DNA of 5,767 bases from an uncultured Eubacteriaceae bacterium (GTDB lineage Bacteria; Bacillota; Clostridia; Eubacteriales; Eubacteriaceae), in the NCBI GenBank assembly GCA_947625175.1, contig CANQNI010000105.1, positions 1 through 5,767 on the forward strand. Reading direction: 5' to 3'. Positions within the stretch are counted from its first letter, which is position 1, and the number at the start of each line of letters is the position of its first letter. Of the stretch, positions 1 through 5,767 are shown piece by piece. Made by a program: the position numbers and the translations under genes. Below the pieces are notes generated by a model. The model searched no databases. It saw only the letters and a list, made by a program, of their open reading frames with translations, and was not told the origin of the DNA.

Positions 1-823
1 GAATCTCTCCAAAGCCTTTTTGGGCTTCTAAGGCTGCCTTTCTAAAATAATCTCTTAGATGGTTAAAGTGGATTCCTACAAGAGTAAGATACTTATCGTT
101 TTTGTCTTTCATAAAAGCATATTCTTTTCTAATCCTAAAACTAAAAGTATCCGTCTCTTTATTATAGGAAACAACAAACTGGCTGTTAGCCCCTGTTTCT
201 TCCTTTGAACCAACGTAAAAAGCGTTTTTATCCCGGTTAGCCCTGAAAGCTTTAAGCCACTGGTTGTGGGTTCTAAAGCCGTTCTCTTTAAGGTAATATT
301 GGGCTTTAAAGAGTTTTTTGGAACCAAAGCAGAGTTTAAATTTCCCGGACTTTAGGGACTCTTCCATCTGTTCTATCTGCTGATTTAAACGGTTAAGCCG
401 GTTTTGCCTTTGATAGAGTCTAAATTTAGTTTGTCTTAATTCCTCTTGTTCTTCCCTGGTTAAAGGCCGTTTAGCTGCTCTTTTGTCTAGTTGTTTTAAT
501 TTGGCCATGTCTGTTTTAACTTTTTGTTTAATCTTGTTGGCTTTTCTTTTTTTATTTTTTAGCTGTTCCCTGGTTAGTTCTTTAAGGGAGTTGTAGCGGC
601 CGGTCATTTCAATAATAACTGAATTAGCCGTTCTTTTGCTGACCCTAAACTCCTTCATTACTAACTTGGTTAGGTCGTTTTTATTAACTCTTCCTTTATG
701 GTTAATCTTATGCCAGACAAAGCGTCTAATTTTTTCTTCAAAAGGAATAAACCCGTCAAAGTAGTCTTTAAATTCCTCTGTTACTTCAATACGATCTTCA
801 ATGGTAACTACCGGACTTTCCAT
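1..823 (-). CDS. TnpB-related protein (IS200/IS605 OrfB-like), 5' part, cut by window edge
   Basis: The frame stays open from an ATG at 821-823 to the left edge, giving 274 residues without a stop. AGGAG (830-834) lies 6 bases upstream of the ATG and supports this start. Residues about 80-158 are very rich in Lys/Arg/Gln/Glu and probably helical. They are followed by a block with FGSKKLF (166-172), YLKENGFRTHNQWLKAFR (177-194), a GSKEET turn (205-210) and a beta-like stretch ending in YLTLVGIHF (245-253). I recognise this pattern from long TnpB-related proteins in Firmicutes, where it precedes the RuvC-like nuclease part. TnpB proteins are RNA-guided DNA endonucleases of IS200/IS605 elements; that activity is known for the family and not shown here, because the RuvC catalytic residues and any zinc ribbon lie beyond the edge. 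No TnpA is present in the window. The gene looks richer in CGG, GCC and ACC codons than the DNA beside it, which fits transfer. The family call is from memory of sequence patterns. Confidence 0.72.
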   Translation of the reverse strand, partial: MESPVVTIEDRIEVTEEFKDYFDGFIPFEEKIRRFVWHKINHKGRVNKNDLTKLVMKEFRVSKRTANSVIIEMTGRYNSLKELTREQLKNKKRKANKIKQKVKTDMAKLKQLDKRAAKRPLTREEQEELRQTKFRLYQRQNRLNRLNQQIEQMEESLKSGKFKLCFGSKKLFKAQYYLKENGFRTHNQWLKAFRANRDKNAFYVGSKEETGANSQFVVSYNKETDTFSFRIRKEYAFMKDKNDKYLTLVGIHFNHLRDYFRKAALEAQKGFGEI

Positions 824-841
824 TTTTATCTCCTATTGCTC

Positions 842-915
842 ATTATTTGATAATCATGAATTAATTGTATTAATAATCTTTAATAATAACTTTAAAAATT
901 GTGTTATCAAATGAT
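842..915. repeat. Imperfect 12-bp inverted repeat upstream of the TnpB-related gene
   Basis: ATTATTTGATAA (842-853) and TTATCAAATGAT (904-915) are reverse complements at 11 of 12 positions, separated by 50 bases. The right arm overlaps the proposed -35 box. It could be an operator-like site, part of the element's end, or chance in AT-rich DNA. The wide spacing is unlike the compact subterminal hairpins of IS200/IS605 elements. Confidence 0.3.
883..910 (-). promoter_or_regulatory. Possible promoter of the TnpB-related gene
   Basis: On the minus strand TTGATA (905-910) and TATTAT (883-888) are separated by 16 bases, each matching five of six bases of the sigma-70 consensus. A start near 876 would give a leader of about 50 bases before the ATG at 823. 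The surroundings are so AT-rich that chance matches are likely, so this is tentative. Confidence 0.33.
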
Positions 916-1233
916 TAAACCCAAACTGGAATAATTAATGAAAATTTCAACTCGAAAATCTAGGGTTAATATTTATTTTGAATTTTTATTTTCTGTTTCT
1001 GATTATTAAAGAGACTTTATTCTAAATCTATGCAGTTTCTGTTATTCTAAATTTTGAAAAGAGCTTTGTTGATCAAAGATTTCTAGTAGGGATCTTCTTT
1101 CTGATTCATTTAGATTATATTTGGAATCGCTTTATCTTTCTTAATTAAATTATAGGCATATTAGGTTTTAGATAGTTTAGAAAATTTTATTTTTATAGTA
1201 GCTTCTTTAATAATTTAATTAAAAAATGGTTAT

Positions 1234-1620
1234 TTAAAGTAAATCTGACCTATTTAAACCAGATTTGTTTAGCAGTAAAAAAACTATGTAAACGCGTTGT
1301 TTAAATACAATCGATAACCGATTTTTACTAGTATAAAATTCTACATCAACTAAGAGATCATATTGACCAGATGAAATTTTGGCTAGAAATAATAAATCAA
1401 GCTGGTTAGTTAATTCTGAAAAACCACCAAATTCTTTATCTAGAGCTTTAATTATCGGATTATTCTGATCTGATACATCAACAAGATATTTATTTATAAT
1501 ATCTTCAATACTAATATCTTGGTATTCTTCAACAACCGCCTTAAGTAAGACCGCCATGATCTTCGGATTTTTAAATAATCGCTTTATATTAATATCTTTC
1601 TTTGAATCATCTTCTTTCAA
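1234..1620 (-). pseudogene. Truncated PD-(D/E)XK nuclease family transposase-associated protein (Rpn-like)
   Basis: A frame of 128 codons starts at TTG (1618-1620). GGAGGT (1627-1632) lies 6 bases upstream, so the unusual start is well supported. The N-terminus, with INIKRLFKNPKIMAVLLKAV (residues 10-29) and EEYQDISIEDII (31-42), matches the family of PD-(D/E)XK putative transposases / Rpn-type nucleases abundant in Firmicutes. An Asp in LDLLF (D75) and a Glu in LLVDVEFYT (E94) sit where the catalytic D...ExK/ExQ residues are expected, but Y96 replaces the usual Gln/Lys. The reading frame then ends in GLNRSDLL, whereas members of the family are usually more than twice as long. A run of seven T on the coding strand (1277-1283) is a likely frameshift site: the alternative frame after it reads SFFTAKQI, which resembles the conserved Ser/Thr-x-x-Gln helix of the family. 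Rpn proteins are linked to DNA cleavage and recombination; this copy is probably inactive. Confidence 0.68.
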
Positions 1621-1856
1621 CGTAGTACCTCCAATAGGGAATTATTGAATAACTGATTCTTTAGCATTTGATATTGAAAGATATTCTTTATTTTTAAATA
1701 ATAGTAGAAAACTTAAGTTGTATTGATTTGATAAAGAATTAAAATGAATAAAATACCAACACTGACATTTAAAAAAATAAACTTTGTTGAAAAAGTAATT
1801 TTTGAAAATTATAAAAAAATTATCGGAAATTAGTAATTTCATAAAACTCCTATAAC

Positions 1857-2142
1857 TTAAATTCCGATAAGATTGCTTTCTAACAAAATTATAACAAAAA
1901 AAGAAACAAATTGATTAGATTCTTTCAAAATTTGAAAAAGTGTTTGACCATTACAGTAGGTAGCTTTTAATTCTTTCTCTTCAGATTCTTTATGATAAAG
2001 AAAAGTTCTCTTAACATTTTTATTTTTCGTAAGTAGTTATCTTTTGAATCTTTTTTGTAAATATCAAACCACCATGAATAAAGATATCATTATGTTTTTT
2101 ATCTAACACACCTGATTAGTCAGAAGAAATATATAAATCCAT
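1857..2142 (-). pseudogene. Decayed DUF3800 gene (N-terminal third, stop and frameshift)
   Basis: Conceptual reading from an ATG at 2140-2142 gives MDLYISSD, then a TAA stop (2116-2118), then SGVLDKKHNDIFIHGGLIF and TKKIQKITTYEK. With the stop read as Glu this is the hallmark DUF3800 start, a Y-I-x-x-DESG strand followed by a hydrophobic FxxGGLIF strand. An A-rich stretch (about 2017-2028) then needs a frame change. The second frame reads NVKRTFLYHKESEEKELKAT and CNGQTLFQILKESNQFVSFF, ending at a TAA at 1857-1859. The ELKA followed by an LF-x-x-L helix and a hydrophobic strand is again typical of DUF3800. About 95 codons remain of a family usually over 200 residues long, and the C-terminal QxxD motif is missing. 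DUF3800 proteins have a predicted RNase H-like fold; their role is unknown and they are often found in mobile or defence contexts. No good ribosome binding site precedes the ATG. A single G-to-T change in GAA explains the stop. The remnant lies 10 bases beyond the U-tract of the small-RNA terminator. Confidence 0.75.
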
Positions 2143-2151
2143 AAATTGGTC

Positions 2152-2177
2152 AAAAAAAAAGTCGTCAAACGACGACT
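2152..2177 (-). terminator. Intrinsic terminator of the small RNA
   Basis: On the minus strand AGUCGUC (2177-2171) pairs perfectly with GACGACU (2166-2160) around a GUUU loop, and nine U residues (2160-2152) follow, the first of them in the stem. This is a textbook rho-independent terminator in the minus direction only; the plus strand has no T-tract after the hairpin. It sits immediately before the DUF3800 remnant, so it would strongly limit read-through into it. Confidence 0.88.
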
Positions 2178-2257
2178 CGCTTATGAGCCGGCAACTTTAC
2201 AAGTCGCTTAAACGTTAATTCGGTACTCACAGCTATACAGCTCAAAAAAATGTCTGC
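2152..2257 (-). ncRNA. Structured small RNA upstream of DUF3800 remnant (candidate DUF3800-type RNA)
   Basis: A -10 box and an intrinsic terminator bracket about 105 nt of RNA on the minus strand with no coding potential. Helices visible from the sequence, all mutually compatible: hairpin H1, AGCU (2242-2239) with AGCU (2234-2231) around a GUAU loop; P1, GUGAG-UA-CCG (2230-2221) with CGG-CUCAU (2190-2183), eight pairs with a two-base UA bulge; P2, GCGACUU (2207-2201) with AAGUUGC (2197-2191) around a GUA loop, abutting P1 directly; then the terminator hairpin. AAUUAACGUUUAA (2220-2208) stays single-stranded within P1 and could form a tertiary contact. The position directly upstream of a DUF3800 gene fits the several RNA motifs reported in association with DUF3800 genes by comparative genomics; I recall those families but cannot match a specific one. 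It could instead be an attenuator for the downstream gene. It does not resemble tRNA, tmRNA, 6S, SRP RNA or the common riboswitches I know. Confidence 0.6.
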
Positions 2258-2263
2258 ATTGAT

Positions 2264-2292
2264 ATTATACTTTATTCTTTTATAAAAGATAA
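2264..2292 (-). promoter_or_regulatory. Promoter of the small RNA
   Basis: On the minus strand a perfect TATAAT (2264-2269) lies about 7 bases before a G at 2257, the likely transcription start. At 17 bases further upstream TTATCT (2287-2292) is a poor -35 match (three of six). The -10 box, the RNA helices and the terminator support one another as a single transcription unit. Confidence 0.6.
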
Positions 2293-2401
2293 TATTAAAG
2301 AAAAATGATAATGTATTTTCCGTAATTCTTTCGAAACATGTTTGGTTTTAAATAAATTTAAATTAGAAATTCAAACAATTAGCTTTCGATTAAACCGTCG
2401 A

Positions 2402-3571
2402 TTAATCTGTTCCTTCATTATTTAAAATATTCTTATTTCTAATCTTCTTGATAGATTCAATATATGAATCTGTTGATTCCTGGTATCGGTTATGAGTTTC
2501 ATTATCCCCTGAATCTTCATTCTCTATTCTTTCAACAGACTCTTCATATTCACTTAATTGTTTTTCAAACCGTTTGGATCGGGAGGATAAATCAGTAGAA
2601 TATTCCGGATTCCAATTATAATCATAAGTTTTGACTTTACGGTTGTTATTAATCTGAGGATTCCACTCTGAATTAATACCAGTCTTTACAGGAGCTTTTG
2701 CTCTTTGTTTACTAATATCTGCTTCATAACTATCTATCGTATTCATAAAGCGGTTAGAATTATCTGGTGATCCACCATTGCCCCGTGCTTTTTGAATCGT
2801 TTGATAATAATGGTCGCTTTGATCAAAATAACGATTATTTTTTCTGGTCTCTGGTTCTGGAGTAGGATCAGAAGCTCCTGTAAAATTATAAGAAATCCCC
2901 GTATTAAAAGAAGAATCATCAAACCTGACATAAGTCGGTACAGGAGTTGATCTTAATTTTATAATCTCTGTTTGGACTACTATCTTTGGAGTGTTTCGTT
3001 TTCTTTTCGGCTTCAGGTCTTTTAAGACATCTTTACGTATAGGACTGGTTTTTTTTTCTTCTACTATTTCACTATTATCTTCCTGCTCAGGACTCAGTTC
3101 TACAGGCTTTTTATTGGGTAAGATAAGCTGGTTTTTTAAATATGAATACAGTAAAAGTAGGGCACCTATAACTACTAAAGAATCTGCAACATTAAAGACG
3201 GCAAAATGGATAATTCGAAAATCAATAAAATCAATTACATAGGATAAGAAAATTCTATCAATCAGGTTTCCGATTGCTCCACTTAACATCAGGGCTAAAG
3301 CAAGGTTAGCCAGGTTGTAATTTTTAGTCTTAGGTAGCAGATAAAAAAGGTAACCGAGAAGAACAATAAACACGAGCGTTATAATAATCAGAAATAACTG
3401 CTTATCTGAGAATATGTTAAACGCAGCACCAGTGTTCTCTACATAGGTGAAATGTAGCACGTTTGGTATAATTGAATAAGTAGTCATCCCGGATAAAATA
3501 TTTTTAGCCCAAAATTTTGTTATCTGGTCAAAAATAATTCCGGCTACAATTATAATTATATAGATTAACAT
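2402..3571 (-). CDS. lspA: Lipoprotein signal peptidase (signal peptidase II) with long repeat-bearing C-terminal tail
   Basis: Residues 1-150 are a full-length LspA, the membrane aspartyl protease that removes the signal peptide from diacylglyceryl-modified prolipoproteins. Four hydrophobic segments lie at about 1-22, 58-80, 87-107 and 126-147. Family motifs are present: DQITK (15-19), ENTGAAF (45-51), GNLIDR (101-106), YVIDFIDF (111-118) and FNVADS (126-131). D114 and D130 are the expected catalytic aspartates. The ATG at 3569-3571 gives the usual LspA N-terminus, although the Shine-Dalgarno is weak: GGA lies 14 bases upstream. Most LspA proteins stop near residue 150-170; this one continues in frame to 389. 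The extra 240 residues are hydrophilic, low in hydrophobic residues and probably disordered, with a basic stretch (LKPKRKRN, 186-193), four copies of a 17-residue motif between 247 and 378, and two WNP triplets (303, 320). With four membrane spans the tail should be in the cytoplasm. There is no frameshift or internal stop and no sign of a second gene start. No clear terminator follows the stop. The gene is divergent from tyrS. Confidence 0.93.
   Translation of the reverse strand: MLIYIIIIVAGIIFDQITKFWAKNILSGMTTYSIIPNVLHFTYVENTGAAFNIFSDKQLFLIIITLVFIVLLGYLFYLLPKTKNYNLANLALALMLSGAIGNLIDRIFLSYVIDFIDFRIIHFAVFNVADSLVVIGALLLLYSYLKNQLILPNKKPVELSPEQEDNSEIVEEKKTSPIRKDVLKDLKPKRKRNTPKIVVQTEIIKLRSTPVPTYVRFDDSSFNTGISYNFTGASDPTPEPETRKNNRYFDQSDHYYQTIQKARGNGGSPDNSNRFMNTIDSYEADISKQRAKAPVKTGINSEWNPQINNNRKVKTYDYNWNPEYSTDLSSRSKRFEKQLSEYEESVERIENEDSGDNETHNRYQESTDSYIESIKKIRNKNILNNEGTD
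2438..2833 (-). repeat. Four copies of a 17-residue motif encoded in the lspA tail
   Basis: The copies are at LspA residues 247-263 (RYFDQSDHYYQTIQKAR), 274-290 (RFMNTIDSYEADISKQR), 334-350 (RFEKQLSEYEESVERIE) and 362-378 (RYQESTDSYIESIKKIR). The shared pattern is R-[YF]-x4-[DS]-x-Y-x3-[IV]-x-[KR]-x-[RE], with no gaps. Copies 1-2 and 3-4 are 27 and 28 residues apart, while 2-3 are 60 apart, as if paired units were duplicated or one copy was lost. The codons have diverged, so the likeness is held at protein level. Each copy could form a short amphipathic helix or binding motif; the function is unknown. Confidence 0.82.
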
Positions 3572-3665
3572 GTTATGTTCTCGTTTCCTTTAAAATAATA
3601 TATTAACATATTAAATAAAAACAAATGAGCAAATTAAATAAATAATTTCAAGAAAGTAGGATAGT
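3572..3665. promoter_or_regulatory. Divergent lspA-tyrS promoter region
   Basis: This is the only space between two divergent genes, so both promoters should be here. It is almost entirely A and T, and no -35/-10 pair stands out. For lspA, TTGCTC and TATGTT with a 16-base spacer is one weak option on the minus strand. There is no T-box leader before tyrS (the gap is too short, with no T-box sequence and no terminator), so tyrS is not controlled by a tRNA-sensing leader here. Confidence 0.45.
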
Positions 3666-4892
3666 ATGAACGTTTACGATACATTAGTTGAGCGCGGATA
3701 TATAGAACAATCAACCAATGAAGAAGCCATTAGAAAACGGCTTGAATCAGGAGAGCCGGTTAAATTTTATATCGGTTTCGACCCGACTGCCGACTCACTT
3801 CATATTGGTCATTTTATTCAGATCATGGTTATGGCCCATATGCAAAAAGCCGGACATATTCCTGTCGCTCTTATCGGTGGGGGAACAACCATGATTGGGG
3901 ACCCTTCCGGTAGAACCGATTTAAGACAAGTCTTAAGTAAAGAAGAAATTATTAAAAATGGGGAAAAGTTTAAATCTGTTTTTGAAAAATTTCTAACTTT
4001 TGAAGATGATAAAGCGATCATGGTTAATAACGCTGACTGGATTCTTGATCTTAATTATATAAACTTTCTAAGAGATATCGGCGCGCTCTTTTCAGTTAAT
4101 AAAATGTTAGCTGCTGAATGTTATAAAAACAGAATGGAAAAAGGCCTTACTTTTCTTGAATTTAATTATATGCTACTACAGGCTTATGATTTTTACCGTC
4201 TCTATAAAGATTATGGTGTTGAAATGGAGTTCGGTGGTAACGACCAGTGGAGTAATATTTTAGCCGGTATTGATCTGGTTCGAAGAAAAGAACAGGACGA
4301 AGTATACGGACTTACTTTCTCTTTACTTACCACTTCTGAAGGAATCAAGATGGGTAAAACTGCCAAGAGAGCCCTTTGGTTGGATAAGGAAAAGACTAGT
4401 CCATATGATTTCTATCAGTATTGGCGAAACATTGATGATGCCGACGTAAAGAAGTGTCTGAGTCTCTTAACCTTTATCCCAATGGATGAAGTTGAAGAAC
4501 TTGCTAGCCTTAAAGATTCAGAAATTAATAAAGCTAAGGAAAGACTGGCCTATGAAGTAACAAAACTGGTCCACGGAGAGGAAGAAGCAAAAAAGGCTGA
4601 GCAGGCTGCTAAAGCCCTATTCTCCCAGTCAGCAGAAAGCGATAATATCCCATCGGTTGAATTAACCAAAGAACAGATTGGAGAAGGATTAGGATTACTT
4701 TCTTTACTAGTTGCCGCAGGTCTTGCCCAGTCCAATAAAGAAGCTAGAACGCTCGTTACTCAAAACGGAATATCAATCAATGGTGAAAAGGCAACAGATC
4801 CAAAACAACTTTTTACAGTTGAAGATCTAGTAGAACCCATCCTGGTTAAAAAAGGGAAGAAAGTCTTTAAGAAGGTAGGAGTTAGTGAATAG
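3666..4892 (+). CDS. tyrS: Tyrosine--tRNA ligase
   Basis: This class I aminoacyl-tRNA synthetase charges tRNA-Tyr with tyrosine in the cytoplasm. The 408 residues match the usual length and every domain is present. The Rossmann catalytic fold has the HIGH signature at 46-49 (in [12 protein letters not shown]) and a KMSKS-type loop, KMGKT, at 228-232. Tyrosine-pocket residues sit in YMLLQAYD (168-175) and the GGNDQWSN block (190-197). An alpha-helical anticodon-binding part follows, and a C-terminal S4 RNA-binding domain covers about 340-405 (with [16 protein letters not shown] and [10 protein letters not shown]). The ATG at 3666 has a modest AGGA site 5 bases upstream (3657-3660) and gives the normal N-terminus. 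The gene overlaps hisS by 8 bases, so the two are cotranscribed and probably translationally coupled. It appears fully functional, with no oddities. Confidence 0.97.
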   Translation: MNVYDTLVERGYIEQSTNEEAIRKRLESGEPVKFYIGFDPTADSLHIGHFIQIMVMAHMQKAGHIPVALIGGGTTMIGDPSGRTDLRQVLSKEEIIKNGEKFKSVFEKFLTFEDDKAIMVNNADWILDLNYINFLRDIGALFSVNKMLAAECYKNRMEKGLTFLEFNYMLLQAYDFYRLYKDYGVEMEFGGNDQWSNILAGIDLVRRKEQDEVYGLTFSLLTTSEGIKMGKTAKRALWLDKEKTSPYDFYQYWRNIDDADVKKCLSLLTFIPMDEVEELASLKDSEINKAKERLAYEVTKLVHGEEEAKKAEQAAKALFSQSAESDNIPSVELTKEQIGEGLGLLSLLVAAGLAQSNKEARTLVTQNGISINGEKATDPKQLFTVEDLVEPILVKKGKKVFKKVGVSE

Positions 4893-5767
4893 CAGTAAAC
4901 CCGTTCGGGGTACTAAAGATATTCTGCCTGATGAAATGAAAGTCAGACAGGAACTGGAACAAAAGATTTTAGAAACATTTAAAAAGGCCGGATACAATTC
5001 TATTGAAACCCCCAGTATAGAAAACCTGGATTTACTTATGAGTAGTGATGCCGGAGAAAATCTTCGAATGCTCTTTACCATTACTAAACGTGGGAATAAA
5101 TTAAAACCAGATGAAAATTCTAAAGTAACCGATCTTTGCGATACGGGGCTTCGTTTTGATTTAACCTTACCTCTCTCCAGATACTATTCCAATAATAAGG
5201 ATAAACTCGAAAGTCCATTTAAGGCGATTCAGATAGGTAATGTTTACCGGGCAGAAAGACCCCAAAAGGGACGTTATCGTTCCTTTAAGCAATGTGATAT
5301 CGATATAATCGGGGATCATACTATTGGAGCTGAAATAGACCTGATTCATACAATCAGCCAGGCACTCTTAAACGTTGGACTCAAGGATTTTACTATTCAT
5401 ATTAATGACCGAAAACTCTTTACTAAGATTGCCGAGGCTCATGGAATAGAACCGGATATGATAACTTCAGCTGCTATTTCAGTTGATAAACTCGATAAAA
5501 TAGGACCAGATAAAGTAATAAGAGAATTAGAAGATAAAGGAATCGATCATGACAAAGCCTATGACCTTGTTCATTCGCTGGAAAATTTAAACCTGGATGA
5601 ATTAAGTAAAGAAGAGGAATTCAAGGAATACTGTAATAATCTGGATCGAATTATAAAAGCCATTAATGAAACTTCCGACGGTCAATATAAAATTGTCTTT
5701 GATCCAACACTTGTAAGAGGAATGGGCTATTATACCGGACCTGTTTTTGAAGTTGAATGGGGTGATG
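4885..5767 (+). CDS. hisS: Histidine--tRNA ligase, N-terminal part, cut by window edge
   Basis: This class II synthetase charges tRNA-His; 294 residues of the usual 410-430 are present. The GTG at 4885 is chosen because it keeps the conserved [11 protein letters not shown] start (residues 5-15), and AGGAG (4877-4881) sits just upstream. The first ATG, at 4935, would lose that block. Class II motif 1 is near the N-terminus. Motif 2 is around [20 protein letters not shown] (120-139), followed by the D-IIGD strand. The second histidine-binding signature is [15 protein letters not shown] (276-290). [12 protein letters not shown] (89-100) and RGMGYYTG in place of RGLDYYT mark a HisRS branch different from the usual Bacillus-type enzyme, closer to the one also seen in archaea and eukaryotes. 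The gene begins inside the last codons of tyrS. The anticodon-binding domain is beyond the edge. Confidence 0.95.
   Translation, partial: MNSSKPVRGTKDILPDEMKVRQELEQKILETFKKAGYNSIETPSIENLDLLMSSDAGENLRMLFTITKRGNKLKPDENSKVTDLCDTGLRFDLTLPLSRYYSNNKDKLESPFKAIQIGNVYRAERPQKGRYRSFKQCDIDIIGDHTIGAEIDLIHTISQALLNVGLKDFTIHINDRKLFTKIAEAHGIEPDMITSAAISVDKLDKIGPDKVIRELEDKGIDHDKAYDLVHSLENLNLDELSKEEEFKEYCNNLDRIIKAINETSDGQYKIVFDPTLVRGMGYYTGPVFEVEWGD

Larger units (their letters stand above)
824..1233. other. Gene-free AT-rich stretch between the TnpB-related gene and the nuclease remnant
   Basis: No open frame of useful length was found on either strand. It holds the possible promoter and inverted repeat of the neighbouring TnpB-related gene. 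On the minus strand between about 1230 and 1020, one frame has short stop-interrupted runs such as NLIKKDKAIPNII and KSLINKALFKI that could be the decayed 3' part of the nuclease gene at 1234-1620, but I cannot align them to the family. The left end of the IS-like element presumably lies here, but no boundary is visible. Confidence 0.4.

Noticed and set aside
1744..1833. 29-codon plus-strand frame starting MNKIPTLTFKKINF
   Set aside because: It is short, has no clear Shine-Dalgarno, and runs against the direction of all neighbouring remnants. Chance is the simpler explanation.
1642..1842. 66-codon frame on the minus strand with AGGAG 4 bases before its ATG
   Set aside because: The product is dominated by Phe, Asn, Tyr and Leu as expected from random AT-rich DNA, matches no family I know, and lies between two pseudogenes. 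It does not continue the DUF3800 homology.
1820..1870. 9-bp inverted repeat TTATCGGAA / TTCCGATAA with a 33-base gap
   Set aside because: A perfect but short repeat in AT-rich DNA, with no T-tract or adjacent intact gene, so no function can be assigned.
2160..2178. CRISPR-like or repeat interpretation of the GTCGTC/GACGAC palindrome
   Set aside because: Single copy; the hairpin followed by U residues on the minus strand is explained fully as an intrinsic terminator.
2386..2405. 8-bp direct repeat TCGATTAA spanning the lspA stop codon
   Set aside because: Too short to call a target-site duplication, and no element lies between the copies.
2991..3242. 83-codon plus-strand frame opposite lspA
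   Set aside because: It is the antisense shadow of the lspA membrane and tail coding sequence, with no homology of its own.
3572..3665. Possible T-box leader for tyrS
   Set aside because: The intergenic space is only 94 bases and has no T-box sequence, specifier stem or terminator.

Overview
The window looks like low-GC Firmicutes chromosomal DNA. Coding regions are AT-rich, starts are preceded by purine-rich Shine-Dalgarno sites (AGGAG, GGAGGT), and the tyrosyl- and histidyl-tRNA synthetases read as clostridial-type proteins. TGG encodes Trp, TAA/TAG act as stops, and nothing suggests a recoded TGA. A genus cannot be named from the sequence alone.

Left half (about 1-2300, everything on the minus strand): a graveyard of accessory genes. 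Read in the direction of transcription it holds: (i) a complete-looking small-RNA transcription unit with a -10 box (2264-2269), about 105 nt of structured RNA and a strong intrinsic terminator (2152-2177); (ii) ten bases further on, a decayed DUF3800 gene (1857-2142) with a stop codon in its conserved Asp-Glu motif, a frameshift and a lost C-terminus; (iii) a very AT-rich stretch; (iv) a truncated PD-(D/E)XK (Rpn/transposase-associated) nuclease gene (1234-1620); (v) about 400 bases without a gene; (vi) the 5' part of a TnpB-related (IS200/IS605 OrfB-like) gene that runs off the left edge (1-823).

Right half (2402-5767): housekeeping genes. lspA (signal peptidase II) is on the minus strand and carries an extraordinary cytoplasmic extension of about 240 residues with four copies of a 17-residue motif. 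Divergent from it, tyrS and hisS form a plus-strand pair overlapping by 8 bases; hisS is cut by the right edge.

The most interesting elements are the structured RNA directly upstream of the DUF3800 remnant and the repeat-bearing LspA tail. DUF3800 genes are known to be accompanied by structured RNAs; here the RNA unit looks intact while its protein partner is broken. No CRISPR array, tRNA or rRNA was seen.
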